NCBI RefSeq assembly: GCF_003097135.1
Contig: NZ_QEQL01000008.1
Coordinates: 1 to 64,000, forward strand
Source: Pseudomonas sp. URIL14HWK12:I12
GTDB lineage: Bacteria; Pseudomonadota; Gammaproteobacteria; Pseudomonadales; Pseudomonadaceae
Reading direction: 5' to 3'
DNA: 64,000 nt
The stretch's first letter is position 1. The number at the start of each line of letters is the position of its first letter. Shown piece by piece: positions 17,095 through 26,620 of this stretch. The notes below the pieces were generated by a model. The model was not told where the DNA came from and ran no database searches. It worked only from the letters and a program-made list of their open reading frames with translations. A program made the translations under genes and the position numbers.

Positions 17095-18363
17095 ATGTCA
17101 GACCTGAAAACTGCCGCTCTCGAATACCATGCACAACCCCGCCCCGGTAAGTTGAGCGTCGAGCTCACCAAGCCCACCGCCACTGCCCGCGACCTCTCCC
17201 TGGCCTACAGCCCAGGCGTTGCCGAGCCGGTGCGTGAGATCGGCCGCGACCCTGAGCTGGCTTACAAGTACACCGGTAAGGGCAACCTGGTTGCCGTGAT
17301 CAGCGATGGCACCGCAATCCTGGGCCTGGGCAATCTTGGCCCGCTGGCCTCCAAGCCGGTCATGGAAGGCAAGGGCGTTCTGTTCAAGCGCTTCGCTGGC
17401 GTGGACGTCTTCGATATCGAAGTCGATGCCGAAAGCCCGCAAGCGTTCATCGACACTGTCAAGCGCATCTCCATTACCTTCGGTGGCATCAACCTCGAAG
17501 ACATCAAGGCGCCTGAGTGCTTCGAGATCGAGCGCACGCTGATCGAGCAATGCGACATTCCGGTGTTCCACGATGACCAGCACGGCACCGCCATCGTGAC
17601 CGCTGCAGGCATGCTCAACGCTTTGGAAATCGCCGGCAAGTCGCTGGAAAGCGCCAAGATCGTTTGCCTGGGTGCCGGCGCCGCCGCCATCTCCTGCATG
17701 AAGCTGCTGATCAGCATGGGCGCCAAGGTCGAGAACATCTTCATGATCGACCGTGTGGGCGTAATCCACTCCGGCCGCGACGATCTGAACCAGTACAAGT
17801 CGGTATTCGCTCACGAAACCGACAAGCGCAGCCTGGCCGATGCCCTGCAGGGCGCCGATGTGTTCGTCGGCCTGTCTGGCCCGAACCTGCTGAGCGCCGA
17901 AGGCCTCAAGAGCATGGCCGCCAACCCGATCGTGTTCGCCTGCTCCAACCCTGACCCGGAAATTTCCCCAGAGCTGGCTCACGCCACCCGCAGTGACGTG
18001 ATCATGGCCACCGGCCGTTCGGACTACCCGAACCAGGTCAACAACGTGCTGGGCTTCCCGTTCATCTTCCGCGGTGCCCTCGACGTTCGCGCCAAGCGCA
18101 TCAACGAAGAAATGAAGATCGCCGCGGCCGTCGCCCTGCGTGACCTGGCCAAGCTGCCGGTGCCGAAGGAAGTGTGCCAGGCGTACAACGTCGATTCGCT
18201 GGAATTCGGCCGTGAGTACATCATCCCGAAACCGCTCGACGCACGCCTGATCACCATCGTCTCCGATGCTGTGGCCAAGGCCGCCATCGAGTCGGGCGTC
18301 GCCACCCTGCCTTATCCGAAGCATTATCCGCTGCAGAGCGTGGATGACGTCTTCAAGGGCTGA
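17095..18363 (+). CDS. maeB: malic enzyme, short form without phosphotransacetylase domain
   Basis: This enzyme oxidatively decarboxylates malate to pyruvate with NAD(P)+. The 422-residue protein has the malic N-domain (YSPGVAEPV, then FHDDQHGTAIV) and a C-terminal NAD-binding fold (CLGAGAAAISCMKLL). Enteric MaeB is about 760 residues with a C-terminal phosphotransacetylase-like part, which is missing here; the short form is usual in Pseudomonas. Cofactor preference cannot be read with confidence. ATG 17095 gives MSDLKTAALEYH. A good -35-like TTGACA at 17002-17007 lacks a convincing -10 partner. Confidence 0.93.
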   Translation: MSDLKTAALEYHAQPRPGKLSVELTKPTATARDLSLAYSPGVAEPVREIGRDPELAYKYTGKGNLVAVISDGTAILGLGNLGPLASKPVMEGKGVLFKRFAGVDVFDIEVDAESPQAFIDTVKRISITFGGINLEDIKAPECFEIERTLIEQCDIPVFHDDQHGTAIVTAAGMLNALEIAGKSLESAKIVCLGAGAAAISCMKLLISMGAKVENIFMIDRVGVIHSGRDDLNQYKSVFAHETDKRSLADALQGADVFVGLSGPNLLSAEGLKSMAANPIVFACSNPDPEISPELAHATRSDVIMATGRSDYPNQVNNVLGFPFIFRGALDVRAKRINEEMKIAAAVALRDLAKLPVPKEVCQAYNVDSLEFGREYIIPKPLDARLITIVSDAVAKAAIESGVATLPYPKHYPLQSVDDVFKG

Positions 18364-18378
18364 TCCATAGCCTGATAC

Positions 18379-18412
18379 AAAAAAGCCCGGCTGTTTCCAG
18401 CCGGGCTTTTTA
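18379..18412. terminator. bidirectional terminator between maeB and mrcA
   Basis: A run of A, then GCCCGGCTG-TTTC-CAGCCGGGC and TTTTT. The symmetry allows it to stop transcription from both converging genes. Confidence 0.9.
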
Positions 18413-18436
18413 TTGCGTGTTGCGTGGGCCTCCCGT

Positions 18437-20893
18437 TTAGAAGAGGTCCATAGGTGCTGACTCGTCCGCAGGCAGCGGGCTGCCCGGCGCATGGCCGTTG
18501 TCGATCTCATTGACCGACGGCGGGGTGTCTTCGCTCTTGAACAGCTCGAAGTAGGCGTCCGGGGTGCTGGCGGTAGCAGCACGGCCGCTGACCGGGTCGA
18601 CACGCAGGCTGATGATGCCTTCGGGCTCGGGCTGGGTGTTCAGCGGCTTGCCCTTGAGGGCTGCACCCATGTAGTCCATCCAGATCGGCAGCGAGACCGT
18701 GCCGCCGAATTCGCGTTTGCCGAGGGTGTCGGGCTGGTCGAAGCCAGACCATACGGTAGTGACGTAGTCGCCGTTGTAGCCGGAGAACCAGGCATCCTTG
18801 GATTCGTTGGTGGTACCTGTCTTGCCTGCGAGGTCGGCGCGGTTCAGTGCCAGTGCGCGGCGGCCGGTCCCTTTCTTGATCACATCCTCAAGCATGCTAT
18901 TGAGGATGAAGGTAGTACGCCCATCGACGATGCGCTCGGCCAGGGCCGGTACGCCAGGGGCAGAGGTTGCCGCAATGGTGCTGTCGCCTGTGCTACCGCT
19001 GCTGGCCAGTGGCGCGGCGGGGCTGGCGGCCTGGGCCTGCAGGCGCGCTGCTTCCTCCTGCTCGGTGGGCACCCGCGGGGCATTGGCGGTGAACAGGGTT
19101 TCGCCGTTGCGGCTTTCGATCTTCGAGATCAGGTAGGGCTGCACCTTGAAGCCGCCGTTGGCGAAGGTGCTCCAGCCGGTCGCAATCTCCATGGGGGTGA
19201 GGGTGGCGGTGCCCAGAGCCAGAGACAGGTTGCGCGGCAAGTCCTGCTTGTTGAAGCCGAAGCGGCTGATGTAGTCGATGGTGCGGTCTACGCCCAGGCT
19301 TTGCAGCACGCGGATCGACACCAGGTTACGCGACCTGTATAGCGCCTCACGCAGCCGGATGGGCCCCAGGAAAGTATTGGTGTCGTTCTTGGGGCGCCAG
19401 ACCTTGTCGAGGTAGTCGTCGACGAACACGATAGGTGCATCGTTGACCAGGCTGGCCGGGGTGTAACCGTTGTCGAGTGCCGCGCAGTAGATGAAAGGCT
19501 TGAAGCTCGAGCCGGGCTGGCGCTTGGCTTGGGTTGCGCGGTTGTAGTTGCTTTGCTCGAAGGCGAAGCCGCCTACCAGTGATTTGATGGCACCGTCGTG
19601 AGGGTCCAGGGATACCAGCGCGCTTTGGGCGTTGGGCACTTGGCTGAACTTGAGCGAGCCATCGGGTTGGCGTTGCACTCGCACCACATCACCGACCTGC
19701 GCTACGTCGGATGGCTGGGCAGGGGCGCGGCCGAGGCTGTTGGCATTGATGTAGGGGCGCGCCCACTTCATGGTGTCCCAGGCGATGTGCTCATCCTTGC
19801 CTTCGCGGGTAACGACCGTCAGGCCATCCTTGCTCACCTGGCTGACGATGGCCGGGTCAATGCTGTTGTACGAGCGCAGCCGTTGCAGCTCGGTAACCCA
19901 GGCATCACGCGGCTTGCCGGGCAGGCGGGCTTCAGGGCCGCGGTAGCCATGGCGCTCGTCGTAGCTCACCAGCCCGGCGAGCACCGCCGCATTGGCGTCG
20001 GCCTGCAGGTCGCTGGAGATGGTGGTGGTCACGCGGAAACCTTCGGTATAGGCGTCGCTGCCGTAGCGGCCGACCATCTCGGCGCGCGCCATTTCGGCTA
20101 TCCAGGGTGCATTCACCTCTGGCGTCGGCACATGGTAGCTGGCATTGATGGGCTCGGCGATCGCTGCCTGGTAGGCGCTTTGGTCGATCTTGCCGAGCCG
20201 GTACATGCGCCCCAGGATCCAGTCGCGCCGCTCTTTGGCGCGGACCGGGTTGGCCAGGGGGTTGAAGCGCGATGGCGCCTTGGGCAAGCCGGCGATCATT
20301 GCCATCTGTGCCAGGGAAAGGTCCCTGATCGACTTGCCGTAGTACACCTGCGCGGCAGCGTCGATACCGTAGGCGCGGTTGCCGAGGTAGATCTTGTTCA
20401 CGTAGAGCTCGAGAATCTCATCCTTGGTGAGCTGGCGCTCGATCTGCAGGGCCAGGAGAATTTCAGTGCTCTTGCGTGAGAAGCTTCGTTCGCTGCTGAG
20501 GAAGTAGTTCTTGGCCACCTGCATGGTGATCGTGCTACCACCCGTCTGAATGTGCCCGCTGCTAACCAGCTGGCCCGCAGCCCGCACGAGGCTGGTAGGG
20601 TCAACGCCGTAGTGATTTTCGAAGTTGTCGTCTTCGGCAGAAAGAAGCGCCGCGATGAACTGTGGCGGGATTTCCGAGAACTTGATCGGAGAACGGCGCA
20701 TTTCGCCGAATTCTGCGATCAGCTTGCCATCGCTGCTGTAAACCCTCAGCGGTATTTGCAACTGGACACTCTTGAGTGCCTCGACGGAGGGCAGGCTGGG
20801 ACTAAGATACAGGTATGCACCGCTCAGCCCGAGTAAAAGGCCGCACACCAGGGCGAGGATCGACCAGCAGAAGAACTTGAGCAGGCGAATCAA
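18437..20893 (-). CDS. mrcA: penicillin-binding protein 1A (bifunctional transglycosylase/transpeptidase)
   Basis: PBP1A polymerises and cross-links peptidoglycan. The 818-residue protein starts with a cytoplasmic stub and a membrane helix (about 8-30), then the GT51 glycosyltransferase domain with catalytic Glu87 in SAEDDNFENHYG and the GGSTITMQ motif, an OB-like insertion, and the transpeptidase domain with SSFK (SxxK), SRN (SxN) and KTGTTNESKD (KTG). All catalytic motifs are intact. It is divergent from pilM, the conserved pseudomonad arrangement (ponA in older naming). Confidence 0.97.
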   Translation of the reverse strand: MIRLLKFFCWSILALVCGLLLGLSGAYLYLSPSLPSVEALKSVQLQIPLRVYSSDGKLIAEFGEMRRSPIKFSEIPPQFIAALLSAEDDNFENHYGVDPTSLVRAAGQLVSSGHIQTGGSTITMQVAKNYFLSSERSFSRKSTEILLALQIERQLTKDEILELYVNKIYLGNRAYGIDAAAQVYYGKSIRDLSLAQMAMIAGLPKAPSRFNPLANPVRAKERRDWILGRMYRLGKIDQSAYQAAIAEPINASYHVPTPEVNAPWIAEMARAEMVGRYGSDAYTEGFRVTTTISSDLQADANAAVLAGLVSYDERHGYRGPEARLPGKPRDAWVTELQRLRSYNSIDPAIVSQVSKDGLTVVTREGKDEHIAWDTMKWARPYINANSLGRAPAQPSDVAQVGDVVRVQRQPDGSLKFSQVPNAQSALVSLDPHDGAIKSLVGGFAFEQSNYNRATQAKRQPGSSFKPFIYCAALDNGYTPASLVNDAPIVFVDDYLDKVWRPKNDTNTFLGPIRLREALYRSRNLVSIRVLQSLGVDRTIDYISRFGFNKQDLPRNLSLALGTATLTPMEIATGWSTFANGGFKVQPYLISKIESRNGETLFTANAPRVPTEQEEAARLQAQAASPAAPLASSGSTGDSTIAATSAPGVPALAERIVDGRTTFILNSMLEDVIKKGTGRRALALNRADLAGKTGTTNESKDAWFSGYNGDYVTTVWSGFDQPDTLGKREFGGTVSLPIWMDYMGAALKGKPLNTQPEPEGIISLRVDPVSGRAATASTPDAYFELFKSEDTPPSVNEIDNGHAPGSPLPADESAPMDLF

Positions 20894-20963
20894 GGTAGTC
20901 GGGTTTCCAGTGAAAATAATGAGTTAGGCACGCGCGCTGGGCGCATGGAAAAAAGCGCTGGGC

Positions 20964-20992
20964 ATTATAAGCAATTTGGTACTGAGCGTCAT
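20964..20992 (-). promoter_or_regulatory. candidate mrcA promoter
   Basis: On the minus strand ATGACG and a consensus TATAAT (reverse complement of 20964-20969) are 17 bases apart, about 70 bases before the mrcA start. Confidence 0.5.
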
Positions 20993-21073
20993 TTGCGCTT
21001 CTGTCAAGACTGCTATTAAATGCCTTGTAACATAAACGGTCCGTAAGTCGCGGATAATGCTAGGGAATCGGTA

Positions 21074-22138
21074 GTGCTAGGACTCTTCAGCAAAAAAGCG
21101 CATTCGCTACTGGGGATCGATATCAGCTCCACCACGGTCAAGCTCCTGGAATTGAGCCGGTCGGGCGGCCGATTCAAGGTCGAGTCGTATGCCGTGGAAC
21201 CGCTGCCCGCAAACGCCGTGGTCGAGAAGAACATCGCCGAGCTCGAAGGTGTAGGCAACGCCCTGGCACGCCTGCTGGTCAAGGCCAAGGCGGCCTCGCG
21301 CACGGTCGCGGTCGCGGTGGCCGGCTCGGCGGTGATCACCAAAACCATCGAGATGGACACCGGCCTTTCCGAAGACGAGATGGAAAACCAGATCCAGGTC
21401 GAGGCCGACCAGTACATTCCCTATCCGCTCGAAGAAGTGGCCATCGATTTCGAAGTTCAAGGGGTATCGCCGCGCAACCCTGAACGTGTCGAGGTATTGC
21501 TGGCAGCCTGCCGCAAGGAAAACGTCGAAGTGCGCGAGGCTGCGCTGGCTATCGCCGGGCTTACCGCGCGGGTGGTCGATGTCGAGGCGTATGCCCTCGA
21601 GCGGGCCTACAGCCTGATCGCGCCGCAGCTGGCAAGCAGCGACCGCCCTTTGACCGTCGCTGTCATGGATATCGGCGCTACCATGACCACCCTCAGCGTG
21701 CTGCACGCCGGCCGCATCATCTATACCCGTGAACAGCTATTCGGTGGGCGCCAGCTCACTGAAGAGATCCAGCGGCGCTATGGGCTTACGTTCGAGGAAG
21801 CCGGGCTTGCCAAAAAGCAGGGCGGCTTGCCTGACGATTACGTGAGCGAGGTGCTGCAACCCTTCAAGGACGCTGTCGTTCAGCAGGTGTCTCGCTCGCT
21901 GCAGTTTTTCTTCGCCGCTGGCCAGCACAATGACGTCGACTACATCATGCTGGCCGGTGGTACTTCATCGATCGCCGGGCTCGACCAATTGGTGCAGCAG
22001 CGCCTGGGCACGCCCACCATGGTGGCAAACCCCTTCGCCGAAATGGCTCTCAACAGCAAGGTCAATGCAGGGGCGCTGGCCAGTGATGCGCCAGCATTGA
22101 TGATCGCCTGTGGCCTTGCCCTGAGGAGTTTCGACTGA
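21074..22138 (+). CDS. pilM: type IV pilus assembly protein PilM
   Basis: PilM is the cytoplasmic actin/FtsA-like ATP-binding component of the pilus alignment complex and binds the PilN N-terminus. The 354-residue protein has the actin-fold phosphate loops LLGIDISSTTVKLLEL at the start and VMDIGATMTTLSVL in the middle, plus LAGGTSSIAGLDQLV near the end. The start is GTG 21074, preceded by AGGGAAT. It overlaps pilN by one base (TGATG), so translation is coupled through pilMNOP. Confidence 0.95.
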   Translation: MLGLFSKKAHSLLGIDISSTTVKLLELSRSGGRFKVESYAVEPLPANAVVEKNIAELEGVGNALARLLVKAKAASRTVAVAVAGSAVITKTIEMDTGLSEDEMENQIQVEADQYIPYPLEEVAIDFEVQGVSPRNPERVEVLLAACRKENVEVREAALAIAGLTARVVDVEAYALERAYSLIAPQLASSDRPLTVAVMDIGATMTTLSVLHAGRIIYTREQLFGGRQLTEEIQRRYGLTFEEAGLAKKQGGLPDDYVSEVLQPFKDAVVQQVSRSLQFFFAAGQHNDVDYIMLAGGTSSIAGLDQLVQQRLGTPTMVANPFAEMALNSKVNAGALASDAPALMIACGLALRSFD

Positions 22139-22707
22139 TGGCCACGATCAACCTGCTGCCATGGCGCGAGCAGCGCCGCGAAGAGCGAAAGAAACAGTTC
22201 TTCATTATTTTGGGGAGCGTGGCAGCGTTCTGTCTGCTGGTGCTGTTTATCGCCGACCAGGTGATCAGCGGTGAAATCGCCACCCAGACAGCTCGCAATA
22301 GTTTCATCCAGTCGGAGAACACTCGCCTGGACGTGCGCATCAAGGCCATCAGCGACTTGAAGACACGCCGCAAGCAATTGATCGCGCGTATGAAAATCAT
22401 CCAGGACCTGCAAGGCAACCGTCCGGTGATCGGGCGGGTATTCGACCAGCTGGTACGCACACTGCCCGACGGTGTGTACTTCACGGAGGTCAAATTGCAG
22501 GGCACTCAAATCTCCATCAGCGGCGCCGCCGAGTCGAACAATCGGGTTTCCGAGCTGATGCGCAACCTCGACGCGTCGCCTTGGCTGGACGCCCCGAGCC
22601 TTGCGGAGGTGAAGGCCGGCAATGGTGACACCGAGCAGAACAACCGCTTTCAGTTGACGGTGCAGCAAACCCGTCCGCCGGCCGATGCGGAGGCTGAGGC
22701 GCAATGA
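22138..22707 (+). CDS. pilN: type IV pilus inner-membrane protein PilN
   Basis: PilN is a bitopic inner-membrane protein that links cytoplasmic PilM to periplasmic PilO. The 189-residue sequence opens with the conserved PilM-binding motif INLLPWREQRREERKKQF, then a membrane helix (about 21-43), a coiled-coil segment and a ferredoxin-like periplasmic domain. It overlaps pilM by 1 base and pilO by 4 (ATGA). Confidence 0.95.
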   Translation: MATINLLPWREQRREERKKQFFIILGSVAAFCLLVLFIADQVISGEIATQTARNSFIQSENTRLDVRIKAISDLKTRRKQLIARMKIIQDLQGNRPVIGRVFDQLVRTLPDGVYFTEVKLQGTQISISGAAESNNRVSELMRNLDASPWLDAPSLAEVKAGNGDTEQNNRFQLTVQQTRPPADAEAEAQ

Positions 22708-23366
22708 ATCTCGACATCAAAGCGTGGTTCGCCAGCTTGCGTGAAGTGCAGCTCAGCGAGTTGGATGCCAGCAACATCGGGTCCTGGCCGGGCGTTATCA
22801 AGGGGCTGTGCGCCGTCCTGCTGGCACTTCTGCTGCTGGGCCTTGGTTATTACTTTCACTTGCAGGACCTTGAAGCTGACCTCGACAGCCGTGCCGCCCA
22901 GGAAGAGCAGCTCAAGCAGCAGTACGAAAGCAAGTCGTTCCAGGCCGCAAACCTTGAAGCCTACACGGCGCAATTGCAGGAGATGGAAACCACCTTCGGC
23001 ACTATGCTGAGGCAGCTGCCCAGCGACACCGAGGTGCCTGGCCTGCTTGAGGACATCACTCGCGCCGGGTTGGGCGCCGGCCTCGATTTCGAAGAAATCA
23101 AGCTGCTGCCGGAGGTGACTCAACAGTTTTACGTAGAGCTGCCGATTCAGATGACAGTGACCGGGAGCTACCACGACCTGGCGACGTTCGTCAGCGGTAT
23201 ATCCAGCCTGTCGCGTATCGTGACGTTGCATGACTTCGATATCCAGCCTGCCGACAAGGACTCCACCAGCCCATTGCGCATGACCATCCTGGCTAAGACC
23301 TATCGGTACAACGAGAAGGCTGATGCTTCCAAGGCTGCCCCGGCAGCCCAAGGGGGCAAGCCATGA
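22704..23366 (+). CDS. pilO: type IV pilus inner-membrane protein PilO
   Basis: PilO pairs with PilN in the periplasm. The 220-residue protein has a cytoplasmic stretch, one membrane helix (about 33-52), a coiled coil (LEADLDSRAAQEEQLKQQ) and a periplasmic ferredoxin-like core. It continues the overlapping operon: ATGA with pilN and ATGA with pilP. Confidence 0.94.
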   Translation: MNLDIKAWFASLREVQLSELDASNIGSWPGVIKGLCAVLLALLLLGLGYYFHLQDLEADLDSRAAQEEQLKQQYESKSFQAANLEAYTAQLQEMETTFGTMLRQLPSDTEVPGLLEDITRAGLGAGLDFEEIKLLPEVTQQFYVELPIQMTVTGSYHDLATFVSGISSLSRIVTLHDFDIQPADKDSTSPLRMTILAKTYRYNEKADASKAAPAAQGGKP

Positions 23367-23887
23367 CGCGTGCGAGCAGGCTTGTGGGCGTGTTGATGGC
23401 CTGCCTGGCGCTCAGCGCCTGCGGTGCAGATGACTTCTCCGATATCAAGGCCTGGATGGCCGAAGTCAACGCAAAGCCCAAGGGGCGAATCGAACCGATC
23501 CCGACGTTTCAGGCGTATGAGCCGTTCACTTACCAGGCTTCGAACCTGCGCAATCCCTTTGAGCCCCCTGTACGGGTGGTGGTGAACAAACCCAAGGGGT
23601 CACGCCTGATCAAGCCCGACCCCAATCGAGTCAAGCAATTCCTGGAGGGCTTCAACATCGAGCAGTTCGAGATGGTAGGCCTGCTGGAAAACCCCTCTGG
23701 TCGCTTCGCGTTGATCCGGGGTGCCGGTGGTGTGCACCGGGTCAAGGTGGGCGACTACCTTGGTCAGAACGATGGCAAGATAACGGCGATTACCGACAGC
23801 GAAGTCGATGTGATGGAGCTGGTGCCTGATGGCGAAGGTGGCTGGATCGAGCGGCCGCGCAGTATTGCGCTCAAGGAGCATTCGTAA
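23363..23887 (+). CDS. pilP: type IV pilus lipoprotein PilP
   Basis: PilP connects the inner-membrane PilNO dimer to the secretin PilQ. The 174-residue protein has a lipoprotein signal peptide with lipobox LSAC (Cys20), a disordered linker, and a beta-sandwich domain (about 80-165). The residue after Cys20 is Gly; retention at the inner membrane cannot be decided by eye. Confidence 0.95.
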   Translation: MTRASRLVGVLMACLALSACGADDFSDIKAWMAEVNAKPKGRIEPIPTFQAYEPFTYQASNLRNPFEPPVRVVVNKPKGSRLIKPDPNRVKQFLEGFNIEQFEMVGLLENPSGRFALIRGAGGVHRVKVGDYLGQNDGKITAITDSEVDVMELVPDGEGGWIERPRSIALKEHS

Positions 23888-23921
23888 TGATGTGGTCTAG
23901 CATGCACAGTGGAACTCGGTG

Positions 23922-26042
23922 ATGAAGAGAATTATTAGCGCGCTGGGCGTTTCGCTTGGGATGGCCCTGCTGTCGCCGGCATTGCTGGCTGCCAGCCTCA
24001 AGGCCATCGATGTGGCGAACCTGCCGGGCAATCGCATGGAGCTCAAGCTGTCGTTCGACAGCCCTGTGCCAGCCCCGCGCGGCTATACCACCGATCAGCC
24101 CGCGCGCATCGCACTGGACCTGCCGGGCGTTACCAACCGCCTGGCCAGCAGTGGCCGCGATCTCGGCTCCGGGAACGCCCGTAGCCTGGTGGTGGTAGAG
24201 GCGCAGAACCGTACGCGGCTGATCGTTAGCCTCAATACCCTGGTGCCCTACAGCACCCGCGCTGAAGGCAATAACGTCTATGTTCTGATCGGTGAGGGGG
24301 CCAATGCCTTGCAGGCAGCCAGTCGCTCTGCGGCCAGCGTGCCGCCGCCGGTGGCCAGTGCGCGGGCCGCGGCCACAGCGCAGGCGCCGGTAGGCAAGGC
24401 GATTCGCAATGTGGACTTCCAGCGCGGCGAGCTGGGCGAAGGCAATGTGGTGGTCGACCTGAGCGAGCAGGGCGTGGCTCCTGACATAAAAGAAATGGGC
24501 GGCAAGATCGTGCTTACGTTCGCCAAGACGCAGCTGCCCGACCCATTGCGCGTACGCCTGGACGTCAAGGATTTCGCCACGCCCGTGCAATACGTCAGCT
24601 CGAGCATGAGTGGGGACTCAGCCACCATCACCATCGAGCCTACGGGCACCTTTGACTATTCGGCTTATCAGACCGACAACCGCTTGACCATCAGTGTGCG
24701 ACCGCTCACCAACGAAGACCTCGCCAAGCGCAATGCCGACAAGAACATCTACACCGGTGACAAGCTGTCGCTGAATTTTCAAGACATCGACGTACGTTCG
24801 GTTCTGCAGCTGATCGCTGACTTCACCAACCTGAACCTGGTGGCCAGCGATACCGTGCAAGGCAACATTACCTTGCGCTTGCAGAACGTGCCTTGGGATC
24901 AAGCCCTGGACCTGGTGCTCAAAACCAAGGGGCTGGACAAACGCAAGGTCGGCAACGTGCTGCTGGTGGCACCTGCTGACGAGATTGCGGCGCGCGAGCG
25001 CCAAGAGCTGGAATCCCAACGGCAGATCCAGCAGTTGGCGCCGCTGCGGCGTGACCTCATTCAGGTGAATTACGCCAAGGCTGCCGACATCGCCAAGCTG
25101 TTCCAGTCGGTGACCGGCACGGGCGGGCGCAACGGCGCCGGGGGCGGCAATAGCGACAGCGGCGGCGACAATCGCGGCTCGATCACCGTCGACGACCGGA
25201 CCAACAGTATCATCGCCTATCAGACTCAGGAGAGCCTGGATGAGCTGCGTCGGATCGTCGCCCAGCTCGACATCCCGGTGCGCCAGGTCATGATCGAGGC
25301 ACGCATCGTCGAGGCTACGGTCGACTATGACAAACGCCTCGGTGTGCGCTGGGGTGGAACCTCTCGAGGCCATGGAAACACGTCGATCGGGGGCTTGAAT
25401 TCCTCGGGCGACATCGATGGCAACACCGGCACTGCGGCAGGCAGCAACGTACCCTTCGTCGACATGGGCGCTGCAGGTGCCACCAGTGGCATAGGCATCG
25501 GTTTCGTCACCAACAACACCCTGATCGACCTTGAGCTTTCCGCAATGGAAAAGACCGGCAACGGCGAGGTGGTATCGCAGCCCAAGGTGATCACCTCCGA
25601 CAAGGAAACCGCCAAGATCCTCAAGGGGACCGAGGTGCCGTATCAGGAGGCCAGCTCCAGCGGTGCTACCACCGTGTCGTTCAAGGAAGCTTCGCTCTCG
25701 CTGGAGGTAACTCCGCAGATCACGCCCGACAACCGCATCATCATGGAAGTGAAGGTCACAAAGGATGAGCCCGATTACCTCAACGAAGTGCTCGGTGTGC
25801 CGCCGATCAACAAGAACGAGGTGAACTCCAAGGTGCTGATCAACGATGGCGAAACCATCGTGATCGGGGGCGTTTTCTCCAATTCGCAGAATAAAACCGT
25901 CGACAAGGTGCCATTTCTCGGCGATGTGCCGTATGTTGGTCGCCTTTTCCGTCGGGACGTCGTTTCGGAGACCAAATCCGAGCTGCTGGTATTCCTGACT
26001 CCGCGTATCATGAACAACCAGGCGATTGCGGTGAGTCGTTGA
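23922..26042 (+). CDS. pilQ: type IV pilus secretin PilQ
   Basis: PilQ forms the outer-membrane pore for the pilus fibre. The ~706-residue precursor has a signal peptide (MKRIISALGV...LLA), two AMIN peptidoglycan-binding domains (about 26-240), an STN/N0 and N1 region (LNFQDIDVRSVLQLIADFTNLNLV), and a C-terminal secretin domain ending LLVFLTPRIMN. A Gly/Asn/Ser-rich linker sits near 25120-25170. The start could be GTG 23919 or ATG 23922; the ATG has GGAA at a better distance. It is the last pil gene, 35 bases after pilP, and aroK follows after 4 bases. Confidence 0.96.
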   Translation: MKRIISALGVSLGMALLSPALLAASLKAIDVANLPGNRMELKLSFDSPVPAPRGYTTDQPARIALDLPGVTNRLASSGRDLGSGNARSLVVVEAQNRTRLIVSLNTLVPYSTRAEGNNVYVLIGEGANALQAASRSAASVPPPVASARAAATAQAPVGKAIRNVDFQRGELGEGNVVVDLSEQGVAPDIKEMGGKIVLTFAKTQLPDPLRVRLDVKDFATPVQYVSSSMSGDSATITIEPTGTFDYSAYQTDNRLTISVRPLTNEDLAKRNADKNIYTGDKLSLNFQDIDVRSVLQLIADFTNLNLVASDTVQGNITLRLQNVPWDQALDLVLKTKGLDKRKVGNVLLVAPADEIAARERQELESQRQIQQLAPLRRDLIQVNYAKAADIAKLFQSVTGTGGRNGAGGGNSDSGGDNRGSITVDDRTNSIIAYQTQESLDELRRIVAQLDIPVRQVMIEARIVEATVDYDKRLGVRWGGTSRGHGNTSIGGLNSSGDIDGNTGTAAGSNVPFVDMGAAGATSGIGIGFVTNNTLIDLELSAMEKTGNGEVVSQPKVITSDKETAKILKGTEVPYQEASSSGATTVSFKEASLSLEVTPQITPDNRIIMEVKVTKDEPDYLNEVLGVPPINKNEVNSKVLINDGETIVIGGVFSNSQNKTVDKVPFLGDVPYVGRLFRRDVVSETKSELLVFLTPRIMNNQAIAVSR

Positions 26043-26046
26043 TTCT

Positions 26047-26565
26047 GTGCGAAATTTGATCCTCGTTGGGCCGATGGGGGCTGGCAAGAGCACCATCGGC
26101 CGTTTGCTTGCCAAAGAACTGCGGTTGCCGTTTCGCGACTCCGACAAGGAAATCGAAGCTCGCACCGGCGCCGACATTCCATGGATCTTCGACCAAGAGG
26201 GCGAGGCGGGCTTTCGCGCGCGCGAAACAGCCATGCTGTCGGAGCTCTGCACCTACGACGGCGTGGTGCTAGCCACCGGCGGGGGCGCAGTGATGCGCGA
26301 CGAAAACCGCAAGGCCCTGCACGCCGGCGGGCGGGTGGTCTACCTTCACGCCTCGGTGGAGCAGCAAGTCGGGCGTACAGCGCGTGATCGCAACAGGCCA
26401 CTACTGCGCACCGCTGATCCTGAGAGTACTCTACGAGCGCTGCTTGAAGTGCGAGACCCGCTGTATCGGGAAATCGCCGATATCGTTGTGGAAACCGATG
26501 AGCGCCCACCGCGTATGGTTGTGCTGGACATTCTCGAAAGGCTCAAGCAGCTGCCTCCGCGTTGA
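26047..26565 (+). CDS. aroK: shikimate kinase
   Basis: AroK phosphorylates shikimate at the 3-hydroxyl with ATP, in aromatic amino acid synthesis. The 172-residue P-loop kinase shows Walker A GPMGAGKST (8-16), the shikimate-binding Asp in DSDKEIE, and ATGGGAV. The start is GTG 26047 (family N-terminus RNLILVGPMG), only 4 bases after pilQ, so it is probably cotranscribed with the pilus genes. The linkage of aroKB to pilQ is common in gammaproteobacteria. Confidence 0.96.
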   Translation: MRNLILVGPMGAGKSTIGRLLAKELRLPFRDSDKEIEARTGADIPWIFDQEGEAGFRARETAMLSELCTYDGVVLATGGGAVMRDENRKALHAGGRVVYLHASVEQQVGRTARDRNRPLLRTADPESTLRALLEVRDPLYREIADIVVETDERPPRMVVLDILERLKQLPPR

Positions 26566-26592
26566 GCGTAGCAGGCAATGGAACATGCACGA

Positions 26593-26605
26593 GGGGCGCA
26601 GCCCC
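26593..26605. other. small hairpin between aroK and aroB
   Basis: GGGGC-GCA-GCCCC lies in the 55-base aroK-aroB gap, with no T-run. It is too short to call a terminator; it might slow read-through or stabilise the message. Confidence 0.35.
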
Positions 26606-26620
26606 GATCTGGCGGACTGA